Made by a program: the position numbers and the translations under genes
Shown: piece by piece, positions 13,171-24,127 of the stretch
Layout of the letters: each line of letters opens with the position of its first letter
How positions within the stretch are numbered: the first letter of the stretch is position 1
Notes under the pieces: generated by a model
Told to the model about the DNA's origin: nothing
Database searches by the model: none
Seen by the model: the letters and a program-made list of their open reading frames with translations, nothing else
Assembly: GCA_021613535.1 (NCBI GenBank)
Contig: CP075495.1
Location: 3,348,001-3,412,000 of the forward strand
DNA: 64,000 bases
Origin: Adineta vaga
Taxonomy: Eukaryota > Rotifera
Direction: 5' to 3'

Positions 13171-13506
13171 ATGTTGTTCTTTCGACGACGAGAAACTTCA
13201 GTTACTCAATCACGCTTGAGCGATCAAGAACGATGTATACATGCATTTCTATTTTTTGCATTTGTTATACTGATTATAACAATTGTTTTATTCTATTTTG
13301 CTGCAACAACTAAAGGTCCCAATGAACAACGTCTTTATTATTATATTGGCGCAAGTATTAGTCTAATATTTCTTCTCTTAATTATCATTGCAACAATTAC
13401 ATATGTTCGACGATTTTATGGAAATTCATTATCGTCGACACAACAGCAAGGTATTATATCCAATGATGAATTTAACAGTGCACGATATCCAACGTATCAT
13501 CCGTGA
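13171..13506 (+). CDS. Small two-pass membrane protein, unrecognised
   Basis: A single exon encodes 111 residues with two strongly hydrophobic helices (about 25-46 and 58-79). A basic start (FFRRRE) and a 31-residue polar tail rich in Gln/Ser flank them. The short loop between the helices contains KGPNEQRLYYY. A T-rich acceptor-like site (TTCTTCTAG) ends at 13151, 19 bases before the ATG, which suggests a 5' UTR intron or trans-splicing. I do not recognise the family. The two-helix layout and codon use suggest a real gene, but I have no homology support. Confidence 0.5.
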   Translation: MLFFRRRETSVTQSRLSDQERCIHAFLFFAFVILIITIVLFYFAATTKGPNEQRLYYYIGASISLIFLLLIIIATITYVRRFYGNSLSSTQQQGIISNDEFNSARYPTYHP

Positions 13507-15306
13507 TCATTCATTTGCTTTTTTCTCAAATGATTCAATAATTCGAATTGCGATATATATATATATATATATTTATACAGAAAATCGATATTCAACTCCT
13601 ACAAAACTGTTTTGATCGTATTAAATATTCTTATTGTATTTGAAATTCAAACAAAATTATTCTATAATAGAATAGAACAAAAGAAATCTATGTTATTTCA
13701 TTCATTATCAATCTATCTGAAAAATATCTTTAGAATTCATCATCTGAAGCTATAAGACACACACACACACGCGCGCGCGCGCGCCTCTATCAGTCATTCA
13801 TAGAAGAATAAGATCGTTTCAGTTCTATTCAGTTTTTATTTATAAATATTGAATAAAACTAAAAGGTATAAGTAGGTTTTCTTCTTAGAATTATCAGGAA
13901 AGAAAATAAATCAATGAGAAGTCCGTTTGTATTGTCTACTTTTTTATTCTTCCCTTGAGAGTTCTAGGCAATATTATAGAAGGAAATGATTGATTTCTTT
14001 TCTATTTTTAATCGTTAAATTTCGAGAATTGTAAATAAGTTCACGTTGTAATTGTCTATCTAAAAAAAAGCGTTGATTAATCATCTAAACTCAACAGATT
14101 TGAAGTAACAAGGTTACTAGTGATAAAAAAACCCATCGAAGACGTATTTGTGTCTATTAAAGATAAGGACGACTAGTCGAAACGATGAGTTAAGAAGGCT
14201 GATAATGGGAAAAAAGTAGGATGTGAGAAAAAGCAAATCTATATGAAAGATAGAGGCGTAATTATGATAATATCATATATCATTATGATGGATCAACGAA
14301 ATTTTCTCATTTGAATCAGAAATAAACGATAATTTCAATATAAATCAAAAATTAAGTATCATAATACATCTACTACTGAAAATTCTCTCGAATGATTGAA
14401 TAACTTTATTAACTATCGAACATATAAATGTATTTTCTTACCATTATCTATCTACATAATGACTTTATCATTTTAGGAAGAAGTATTTTTATAATATTGA
14501 TTAATGAAAACTTCAATGTCATCTAAATTCATTGCTTGTAATTATTATTGAAATAGTTTTCCTGATCAATGATATTCTCGAGAAATTTTCAAAGAGATTT
14601 TCTTTTCTTTTTCAAACGATCTATCTGATTACTATTGTTCAGTGAATCGATTCGTATTTTGTGAAAATAAAAATACGATCTTAAAATTTAACAATATCAA
14701 GATTTAACTATCGTTAAATGTTTTCAAGAGAAAAAAGCCAACAGGTATATTCATTTAAAGTAATGATTTCGACAAAGAAAAGTCTATACGGTAAAATCAT
14801 TTCTTTTTACTGCTTTTTGTATGGAGATTTAAAAGATAACGACCTCTTTCGAAATATTTTGGATTTGAGTAAAAATCGGATCAACAAGAATTTACCATGT
14901 TGTATGCTTTCAGTGGATTTTATCAAGTTAGAAATCTCACCGTTCTATAGAAATATAATTATTTTCTTTTTTTTTCTCTCGTATATACATTATCAGAGTA
15001 TTATTGACAAGAAAGATATTTCTCGCTTATTCTTTTTAAATGTCGAAGTCATTTAGAATCAGGTTTTTCTCGTCTATTTTTTCATACAAAAGATCATTCT
15101 CGACAGGTAAGAAGAAATAGGAGATATAAAAACAACTCATTCATACTGCTTTAGTATATAATCTTTTTAATCCGTTATGAGAAAAAAAAGGAAAAAAATT
15201 TTGTATCATATAACTAATATATGGAAAAGAGTACATCCAATTATCTTTGATATAAAAAGAAAAAATGCGCGCGGAAAACGAGAAAAAAAAAGAAAAGGTT
15301 CAGATT
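13507..15306. other. Intergenic region with microsatellites
   Basis: About 1.8 kb without a supported gene. A (TA)n run lies at about 13552-13571. A 28-base alternating purine-pyrimidine run (AC)n followed by (GC)n lies at 13757-13784. A 112-codon open frame at 14718-15056 has no recognisable domain and looks random. Confidence 0.5.
13757..13784. repeat. (AC)n(GC)n alternating purine-pyrimidine microsatellite
   Basis: Seven AC units run directly into seven GC units. In this AT-rich genome, a pure GC dinucleotide run is unusual. Such sequences favour left-handed Z-DNA under supercoiling. Confidence 0.85.
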
Positions 15307-15807
15307 CTATTTTTTCTCCTCTACACTGGTAGAAAACGTTTCCGATGAACTTGTTCGATGTAAAATTGTTGAAATAACTTTTCGATCATTATCATTTGTT
15401 GAAAACTGATGTAGAAAAGTTGTTTCATTCAAATTTGGATCAGTCATATGTCGTTTTTGTTGATGTTGTTCATGTTCATTATTTTGTTTCATATTCCAAT
15501 TTTTTAGCCAAACATTATGAAAAATTGACATGATACGATTGGTTTCATTGGATTTCATTTGTACTTGATTACAAAATGTTTCCCATCGATGTGTTGGTTC
15601 AACAGGTGTTTGTGGTTGATCTTGTTTTTTTAAACGATCAATAATTCGATAATCATTCGGATGAGTATAATTTTCTTTATTTATTCCAATCGATTGAGTT
15701 TTTAAACGTGCTTCAAATAATTGCCAATGTCGATCGTCAACACGTTGTCGTATTGATGACTGTTGATGTTCATGTGAAGAATCTAATTCAGTCGTTGAAG
15801 TTGACAT
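15307..15807 (-). CDS. Hypothetical protein, 166 residues
   Basis: The open frame starts at the ATG at 15807. I chose it because a T-rich acceptor (TTTTTCTAG) sits 8 bases upstream, and the frame beyond that site looks like intron or leader. The product is polar, with repeated Trp-containing motifs (DRHWQLFEARLKTQ, HRWETFCNQVQ, NVWLKNW). The tail is rich in His, Gln and Ser. There is no signal peptide or membrane segment. I do not recognise a family. The Trp/aromatic spacing suggests a conserved short domain rather than a chance frame. Confidence 0.55.
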   Translation of the reverse strand: MSTSTTELDSSHEHQQSSIRQRVDDRHWQLFEARLKTQSIGINKENYTHPNDYRIIDRLKKQDQPQTPVEPTHRWETFCNQVQMKSNETNRIMSIFHNVWLKNWNMKQNNEHEQHQQKRHMTDPNLNETTFLHQFSTNDNDRKVISTILHRTSSSETFSTSVEEKK

Positions 15808-16593
15808 AAGAGTTCTAGAAAAAGAAAAACAGGTAAATTTCATCTGATAATGTAACAAGATATCCTTTCCTTCTTTAATGACCTTGAAAAAGAAAAGAAA
15901 TTTCTAATGGAATCTCTCTTCTTCTTCTTCTTCTTTTTTTTCTAGTAAATGTCTGCGACTAAGCATCTTAGAAGGAATAGACATAGAATATGACTCGATT
16001 TCTTTCTTTTTCTGTCTCATTTTGTTTTTGTCTCAGCTTCTGTTTTGTTTTTTTTTTCGTTTGCAAATATTCACTCATACAGTAAAAAGAGAAGAAAAAA
16101 GAAAAAGTAATGAGCGAACGAACAAATGAATATTTTATTCTAATAAAGATCGATAAGATTGACATGTAAAAGTAAAAATAAGAATTACAAATAATAAACG
16201 ACGTTTTTACGTATATACATTCATTTATGGTTGTTTGAACTAACCTTGAGCACATCATTTTTAAGCTTGTTATTGTTACCAGTCCGAGTCATACATTTTT
16301 TTTCTCATTCTTTCGTCCCGTTTCTTTTTTTTTCTTCTCCTATATGGAATTGACATAAGCATCAAAAAAAAAAGAAGAAAGAGAAGTAGAGAACACGAAA
16401 GAAACAATATTTAGAATCAATGTTATTCAATATATATATGTTCTGTTCTTTTCTCTCTTTACTATTCACTCATTTAAATATAAGAATAATCTACAGAGAT
16501 TATAATTAATAAATGATCAAAAGACAATCCGAAAGAGAAAAGAAAAGACTTTTTTTTAGATTATTGTTTTTTCATTGATCGATCTTGATTCTC
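15808..16593. other. Divergent intergenic region
   Basis: About 790 bp between a minus-strand hypothetical gene and the plus-strand mannose-6-phosphate receptor. It is rich in pyrimidine runs (for example 15915-15942 and 16005-16060). No coding sequence is seen. Confidence 0.5.
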
Positions 16594-17581
16594 ATGCACG
16601 TGATTTTGTTTTTAATCATCTGTTTGACATTAGTCAATGGCAATTGTAATTTTCCATCAAAGGAAACACAAGTTCTACAAGATAAAATGAAAAATTGGGG
16701 AATCTATAAGAAAATGTAAATAGATGTTTGATTTAATTATTGTTTATGAAATTAGATGATGTATTTTAGTTATTCAGTCACAAGTCAAACATCAACATAT
16801 CAAATTGGAATATGTTTATCGCTTAATAATTCTATTAGTGATACAGCTATTCTTCAAAAGGAAAAGAATGAATCGTTTATTCTCGGTCAAGTAAATCAAT
16901 CGAATCTTATTGGAACAGGTTATTTCTTATAATTCAATTTGAAATATTTCGAATTTTCTTTCGTTTTTTTTCTCCAGATCAATGGTTACTTTTAACATAT
17001 AAAAATGGCAGTCAATATAAGAATATCTGTAATAATAAAACACGTTCAGCTTGGATTATTTTCATTTGTGGACAAACTTTAGTATGTATATTTTGTAAAA
17101 GATAATTCTCTATAATAAAGACTTTTGTTGAACGAGAAGTACTTATATTTTCTTTTTCGATGCTATCTTAGGGTAGAATTACAGTTATTGAAGAGACTTG
17201 TAATTATGTGTTTGAATTTCAACTCCCTGGATTATGTTCATCTATGCCGGTAACTAAAAAGAGCATGAGTGGTAGTGCAATATTTTTCATCATGTAAATT
17301 ACTAATAATTATCGTTTCATTTCCTATATTCTCTTATTTTTAGTCTTCTATGTTTAGCTAGTTCATATTTAATTGGTGGCTTTTTCTATATGCGTATTAA
17401 ACATGGTGCTCGTGGTATTGATCAAATACCAAATTTAGATATGTGGCGTCAAATAGGCAATTTTATTGCTGAAAAATGTCCTTTCTGTCGTTTTTGTCAA
17501 ACAAATACGTCACAAACTGGTTATCTTTTTCAAGACACAGGAGCTGATCTACATGGTGATGATGATATTCTTGCACCATAG
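16594..17581 (+). CDS. M6PR: Cation-dependent mannose-6-phosphate receptor
   Basis: Five exons (16594-16715, 16770-16918, 16978-17081, 17172-17293, 17344-17581) join in phase to give 244 residues. The start is a signal peptide (MHVILFLIICLTLVNG). A Cys-containing lumenal MRH-type domain follows. One membrane helix (IFFIILLCLASSYLIGGFFY) spans an exon junction. The cytosolic tail resembles the family closely: HGARGIDQIPNLDMWRQIGN, a Cys pair region, and a C-terminal acidic DDDILAP. That end sits where vertebrate receptors carry the acidic-dileucine sorting signal (DDHLLPM), here with Ile-Leu instead of Leu-Leu. The receptor carries lysosomal enzymes from the trans-Golgi to endosomes. Confidence 0.87.
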
Positions 17582-17876
17582 TTAAACAAAACTGAATAGA
17601 TATATCTCAGATAAAGAAGCACAACTTTAGGTTGTTTTTTCTTCGTCTTTGGCTAATGTATATTGATCAATTACATTCTTGTGTGAGAAAGAGAGAAAAA
17701 AACGCGTTTTGTGTCTTTGATAAGCTTCTTATTCTGTTTTGTTATTGTTCATTTTACAAGTAAAACGTGAATAAAACTAAAGCAACTTGAAAAATGCATT
17801 GTTTTCTTTGTTTTTCTTATTAGAATATTTTCGAAATATTAATAAATCTTCCTTTGTTTTTTAGTCAATTCTAGTC

Positions 17877-19095
17877 ATGGAAATTGATCAACCATTACAA
17901 TCAATTCGATATCAACGTGGTTCGTTATTGATTTTAGATCAATTGAAATTACCAGAAGAAAGTGTCTATATTGCAATCAATACAATCGATGATGCATGGA
18001 AAGCAATTCATACAATGTCAATACGAGGTATATTGATGAAAAGAATAATTCATTTATCATTATTGAACTCTTTCTATTTCTATTTAAGGTGCATCAGCCA
18101 TTGCTGTATGTGGTGTATTAAGTGTTGCTGTTGAATTGTATCATTCACGGACAAAATTTGATTCGATATCATCCGTTTTACAATTTGTAACCGATCAATT
18201 AAATTATTTAATAACAGCTCGACCGACTGCATTTAATATGACTGAAGCCGCAAAAATGATTATTGATTATTTAATTCCATTAAGTACTAAACAACAAAAT
18301 TTACCATCGTATATAAACGAATTACTTGATTTCATGGAACAAAGTCTTCAACGTGATCTTGATCATAATCATTCAATTGGTCAATTAGGTGCTGAATATA
18401 TTTATCAACATATAACAACGAAAAGAAAATTAACAATTTTAACACATGCAAATACGGGTTCATTAGCAACAGTTGGTTTTGGTACAGCTCTTGGAATTAT
18501 TCGACAATTAGCTACAAATAATCTTCTTCAATTAGTTTATTTTACTGAAACACGACCATATAATCAAGGTTCAAAGGTTAACTGCTTATGAATTAATAAA
18601 TGATCGTATTCCACATACTATGATATGTGATTCAATGGCTGGTCTTCTTATGCGAACACAACCAATTCATGCTGTTATTGTTGGTGCTGTACGAATAACA
18701 GCAAATGGTGATATTGCAAATAAAATTGGAACATATCAATTAGCGATCCTTGCTAAACATCATGATATTCCATTCTATGTTGCAGCATCTACAACGTCAA
18801 TAGATTTAACAAAACGAACGGGTAATCAAATTGTTATCGAACAACGTCCATCAAGTGAAATGACAACAATTAAAGGAATGAATATAGCCGCAGAAGGTAA
18901 AAGATATTGATAGAATGAATGAATAATCGTTTATCTTATTTTATATTAGGTGTTCAAGTATGGAATCCGGCATTTGATATAACACCTGCTCAATTAATAA
19001 CTAGTATCATTACAGAACATGGTGTATTTAAACCTGATGAACTTGAAGAGAAACTTCTAGCTTTGCAACGAACAGTAAAATGTCCAATCTCGTGA
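17877..19095 (+). pseudogene. MRI1: Methylthioribose-1-phosphate isomerase homologue, frameshifted and lacking catalytic residues
   Basis: Three exons (17877-18027, 18089-18896, 18950-19095) cover the full MtnA/eIF2B-like protein. If one base of the A-run at 18573-18575 is discounted, the length is 367 residues, close to the 369 of the human enzyme. As given, the frame breaks there: after YNQGSK the reading ends in TGA at 18589-18591, while the rest (TAYELINDR onward) continues one base over. Two active-site residues are also changed. The catalytic Cys motif THCN reads THAN, and the proton-donor Asp in GADR reads GAVR. The rest is well conserved ([36 protein letters not shown]). The normal enzyme isomerises methylthioribose-1-phosphate in methionine salvage. 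This copy is probably inactive as an isomerase. The ATG follows TTCTAG by two bases. Confidence 0.85.
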
Positions 19096-19321
19096 TGTAG
19101 TCGACAAATCAATAAAACAATAATGTATTTCTTCTGTTTTTTTGTTGTATATCCTTTTTTAAGTTTAGTTTCTTACTATATTTTATGGTAATAAAATAAA
19201 TGAGTAAATAAAATATGGTAATTTTAGTGTGAATAAATCTTTTCAAAAATGAACGATTATATTTATTTATATCAACTATGAAAATTGATTCTAGAGAAGT
19301 TGATTTTTATATGTTTGTTTT

Positions 19322-19696
19322 TTAAATTCGATTATTTCGATCACATTCAAGTTGACATTCTCGAACAAGAATACGTGCAGATGCAATAGCACGTCGTAAG
19401 CGTTCAGCAGAATTTTTATTTCCTGCATATGTTGGCTTGATATCTTTGCCCATTTCTTCAATAATATTCAATAATTGACCATATTTAGATTGATGTATAT
19501 GACGCGATTGAACAACAGACGGAATAGGAGCAGTTAGTTGAGGTTTATGTACAAGTGACGAATTGGGTAGTTGAGGAGAAGAAGATTGTACTATATTGAT
19601 TGGTGCTGCTGGATTGAGAATAGGTCGCGAAGATGAAGCAGGCGATTGTTGTTGTTGTTGTTGTGGTGGTGGTGGTTTACGAATAGATAGATCCAT
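19322..19696 (-). CDS. CDK2AP1: CDK2-associated protein (DOC-1 family)
   Basis: A single exon encodes 124 residues. The N-terminal 65 residues are low complexity (Pro/Gln/Ser). The C-terminal domain matches the CDK2AP family: [20 protein letters not shown], then [19 protein letters not shown]. The family binds CDK2 and is a subunit of the NuRD chromatin complex. I cannot tell CDK2AP1 from CDK2AP2. The ATG lies 116 bases after the ELMO stop on the same strand. A T-rich acceptor (ATTTTTAG) ends at 19712, 15 bases before the ATG, so the pair may be expressed as a trans-spliced operon. Confidence 0.85.
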   Translation of the reverse strand: MDLSIRKPPPPQQQQQQSPASSSRPILNPAAPINIVQSSSPQLPNSSLVHKPQLTAPIPSVVQSRHIHQSKYGQLLNIIEEMGKDIKPTYAGNKNSAERLRRAIASARILVRECQLECDRNNRI

Positions 19697-19812
19697 TGTA
19701 TTAACGATAATCTAAAAATAATTAACTATTCAAGCGTTATATCTATTGTCATTTTTTTAAGATAGAGATTGTTAAATATTATTTTCGTAGAATAAAGAAA
19801 AAAAAACTTCTT

Positions 19813-22800
19813 TCATGCTGAAGGACGACATGGTGGTAAACGTGTAGGAACAGATAATTGATGTTGAGGAAGAGTAATAAATGGACTATCTAATTCAAGA
19901 ATTTGTAATTGACAAAGTAAATTTAATAAAGATTCCATATCTTCACGAGCATAGAAACTATCCATCTAGAATAAACCAAGGATAATTCGAAACGTTTTTT
20001 TCTTCTTATTATTATTACTTCTCTATGTAAAAGAATATTATAACCATCATTCCAACATGACATATCATAATCATTTTCACATAATAATGAATATGTTGTA
20101 TCATTTTGAAGATAAATTGTTACACTCGTATGTGCATTACTCTATGAAAATAAACAAATTTTTCGATTGTTTATTTGAAATATAGAACATATTTACATGT
20201 CGAGATAATTTTCCAGTACGTTCTTGAGTTGTAAAACTACCTGAACGTAATTGATCAATGTTCGATTGAACATCTCGAATATTTTCAAGTGGAACTATAT
20301 TAATAAAGTAAAATGATTTATTTGAATATATATATTCTTCACATACTCATCGTTCGAGTTAAACTTGTTGTTGAATTACTATTTACAAGACTTTCTTTAA
20401 CAGTTGTAGGTGTTGATTCACTACATTGAACATGTTTTTCATTATCAAGTAATTGCCAAAACATTAAACGATCTAAATTATGGATTCTGTCAAATGAAAA
20501 TTACAGAATAAATAAAAATTTACTTTTCGTTTTCTTTGCCCCAGGACGACTTTCAATTGTCATAAATATTTGACCTTTTTTCATTGTTTTAAGACGAGCC
20601 TGACGTGTTAATAATTCTACATGTGATCTTAAACGTTCTTTTAATGTCCTTTGAAAATAAAAGTACACATCATTTTTCTTTTCTCAATTTTCATCCATTG
20701 AATATCTTACTCAACAATTGGTAATCTCATAATTGTTTCTTCACGTTTTAATTCTTGTTCATCACGTCGTTTACATATATCTTTATAATTATGAATATTT
20801 AATCTTTCTATAAAATAATCAAATGTAAATTTTTGTAGAACACTTGATGTTATTGATGTATTTAACATTGTTTTAGTTATTGGTGATGATATTGTTTGAT
20901 TCATTGATGGTGATATCAATGTTTTATTATTTATTATTAATGAAGAATTTGTTAGACTAATATCATTAAGTGATTGAGATATTTGTTGATATACAACCGC
21001 ACTAACCTAATGTTCGAGTAATGAGAAAATAACGATCGTAAGTTATTTAATCGAAGAATGAAACATACCACTTGAAAGTCAACATCACAAGCACGCATTT
21101 CTTTCCATGTTTTATTGAATAATAATAAACAACGTACAAATGCTTGTTCAAAGAATGAAGATGTAATATAGAAAAGTAGAAAATAATCGTCATGATTTTG
21201 ATGTCGAGTTGCTAAAAACGAATTTTTATTTCAAAAATAATATTGAGATATGGATATTTACGTTCGATACCAATTGAAAACAATGTACAAAGAATTCGTG
21301 TTATTTCAATTGCTGATTTAACTAATGGACATTGTTGTTGAAGAGTTTTACAGGAATTTTCCAGAACAAACTACATTAACAAATGTGTAAATGAAATGAA
21401 TGAAAGAGATTCATACTCGAATATAATCATTTTTTTGATGAATACAAAAATAGAATAAATTTTGTAAAGATAAAATACCAGGTGGAATAGTTTCAAAATC
21501 TTTTATTGGCTCTCGAAGATCCTAAAAGTAAAGGAGTTTGAAGTTTAGAGACTTTTATTTTTCTTTCGAGTAGATCTCATACTTGAAATCCAAGTCGTTC
21601 ATAATCACGTTGTAAAGCTTCGACTCGTCGAGGATTTGCTATTGATTCATTCATATTTATTGATGTTATTCGTACATTTAAATCTTGACAACTTTGATCC
21701 GATAATAACAAATCTGTATCGAATGCACTTCGTCGTAATTCTGTTATCATATCTCGATATTTCTATAATGAAACAAGATGTAACATAGAAGAATATTCCA
21801 TATTAGATACAAATTCTTACTAAATCAGGTCGATCGATTGATGTGTTCATCGAATTTGTATAGATTTCATTGAGATAAAATCGTTGTAAAAGACATAATT
21901 GTTGAATCAATGATGTTCGAGTCAGATGCTGCAATAGAATAGTAAACATAAAAATCATATCAATTGCAAAATAATTGACAGTAATAAAAGCAAACTACGA
22001 AATCATCAATAATCTCTCACTTTATACAAAAAGAAGATTAGGAAGTTCTTATAACGAAAAGAAATCAATACTAACTCGTGTGGATTGTATCAAATTATCT
22101 ACAGATGTAAATGAATCGTTACCCGAAGGTTCATCCTGTGGAAAAGAAAATATTTTTCAAAAGATCACAAAATGATCTAAAAGTCTTACATGACTAATAA
22201 TCGATTGTACAAGTTCACGAAGACGAAGAGTAACGATTGTATTTGACATTGACATTACCAATGACTAATAATAAACGATAATGAAACAGTTTTTTACGAG
22301 AAAAACATTTCACTTACAGAACGAATCATTTGATCACCTTTATTCATAAGAAGATTAATCAATGCTAATGCATAATATTGTGTTTCAATATCTTGATGTC
22401 TAGATAGAAAAAAATCTTTCGTTTTTTATTGTTGACCGTTTTTTTTCTCATTGAATTATTCTTACTTGCTACAATAATCAAGTAAATGTCCTATTTGAAG
22501 TGTTTGAATAATATTTGATGAATATTTCGATTCATTATTCAAGATCGAATCTAGAATCATCATTGCTGATGATGAATGTAAACGAGTGATTTTTGATTGA
22601 TTGATACCAGTTACTAACTAAATTATCTATAGATAGATATTATTTAGGATATTCTACTTGTTTTACCAGATCAATGATAACAGCGATCGATTCAAGATTA
22701 TCCCAATCAATTGCTTGTTGATTAACCATGATATTATGAAGTGATCGAAGTAAATTTGGTGTCAAATTTTCAAAACTAAAATTTAATTTTATAATCTACG

Positions 22801-23517
22801 TTAACAATCAATGAATTTTACTTATTTGATTTTTCATCATTGATAAATAGTTTTAATAAATATTGAAGACCATTTTGTTGAACAAATTCGCATGCAAATG
22901 TTTCATCTTCACCAGCTAATTTTAAACGTTCAAGTGCAGTTGAATCATATCGATGATAATCAGTTGATGTTAAATATTTCAATAGATCTTGAACTTCATC
23001 TTCCTACGAAGAAAAACAAAATTGATTTTCATTGAAAAGAAAAACTTTGCAAGTCAATTTACATGCGAAAGTGAAAGATAGAAAACTTGACCCGTTGGAA
23101 TTTGTAAACGATTCTAAAAGATTTGCCAATATACTTAAGCAAATCGACTGAATCTAATTCTTTTACTTGTTCAGTCACGAATTTATGAGTATCATCATAT
23201 CGAAGTGCATAATGAATTGAATTTGATTGAGGAATTTTCCAGCTATGAGAAAAAGATGTATGAAGAAATCAAAACATTTTATATTACTCTTCACATATTT
23301 TAGAAATATAATCATTGAGTGGAACGTTCTTCGAAAATAGAAATTAGTTTAAAAAAAAAAGAAGATAGTTCATCGAATGTTTAGTTAGAAAAATACAAAC
23401 TGGATCGAGTTCAATTAGTTTTGGATGACGAGGACTACTTGGAGATGAGAGACCGATTGCAACAGAATTTTTCCAATGTACACCAATTTTAAGTTTATTG
23501 TTGGATGCTCGTGCCAT
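19813..23517 (-). CDS. ELMO1: ELMO/CED-12 engulfment and motility protein
   Basis: A gene of roughly 17 exons with short introns starts at the ATG at 23517 (MARASNNKLKIGVHW) and ends at TGA 19813. Readable segments follow ELMO order: an N-terminal ubiquitin-like region (VTEQ then NRLQIPTGQVFYLSLSH), a helical ARM/ELMO domain across about 21000-23000, a PH domain (KKGQIFMTIESRPGAKK; SVTIYLQNDTTYSLLCEN; CWNDGYNILL), and a Pro-rich end (VPTRLPPCRPSA). In known ELMO proteins this tail helps bind the DOCK SH3 domain. ELMO-DOCK activates Rac for phagocytosis and migration. I did not check the phase of every exon, so the exon count is approximate. The symbol is for the family; ELMO1/2/3 cannot be told apart. 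Confidence 0.85.
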
Positions 23518-24127
23518 TCGTATATTTCTTTCTGTTTCGAACTCACAAAGTCAGTTAACTGTTACAAGACATCGAATGCGCATGTGTGTGTTCGTTCGAT
23601 ATGGATTGATAACGATGGAATTTAATATGACAAGAGAAGAGAGAAGAGAGTGAGTGTAGTGATGTATGTATACATTTCATTTTTATGTCCAATCATCAGA
23701 TATTACCTATAGTTGTCGTTAATAACATGAAAGATTTATATAGGTAGATTTTTCAAACTTTTCTATATAAGAGAATAGAGTCGAAAGGTCAAACAGTAAT
23801 TGATTGGAGTAGTGAGACATCAATTAAAAAAATCTCTGATCATAATGAACTTCTTTATTAGTTTGTTAATGTTCTTGGACGCCTCCGAGTTGACTTTTAA
23901 TCGTTCTATTAACGACAGTCTCCGATTCGTTATTTATTGAATTCATCGGTGATATTTTCAAAAGATTAATGCACATATGTCAATTGAACTTTAATACCTT
24001 TGTTATTGTTTTCTTTATTATTACAATTATATCGATTGCATAGAACAAATTATCTAAATAATTACAAAAAAAGAAAAGAAAACGAAGAGAAAATTGAAGA
24101 AAAAAGGAAAACATAATAATAATCAGA
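23518..24127. other. Intergenic, ELMO promoter side
   Basis: About 610 bp between the 3' end of the KCNQ gene and the start of ELMO, both on the minus strand. AT-rich, no coding sequence seen. Confidence 0.5.

Noticed and set aside
14718-15056. 112-codon plus-strand frame with a faint reverse-transcriptase-like phrase in one frame
   Set aside because: Too little similarity, no neighbouring RT motifs, AT-biased composition; treated as chance.
18573-18580. A small intron as explanation for the MRI1 frame change
   Set aside because: Only one extra base separates two perfectly aligned coding blocks; no GT..AG intron fits.
23120-23145. Apparent 21-bp intron in ELMO
   Set aside because: A better donor (CAA|GTAAAAG) further upstream gives a normal 53-bp intron and joins VTEQ to NRLQIPTG, matching ELMO.
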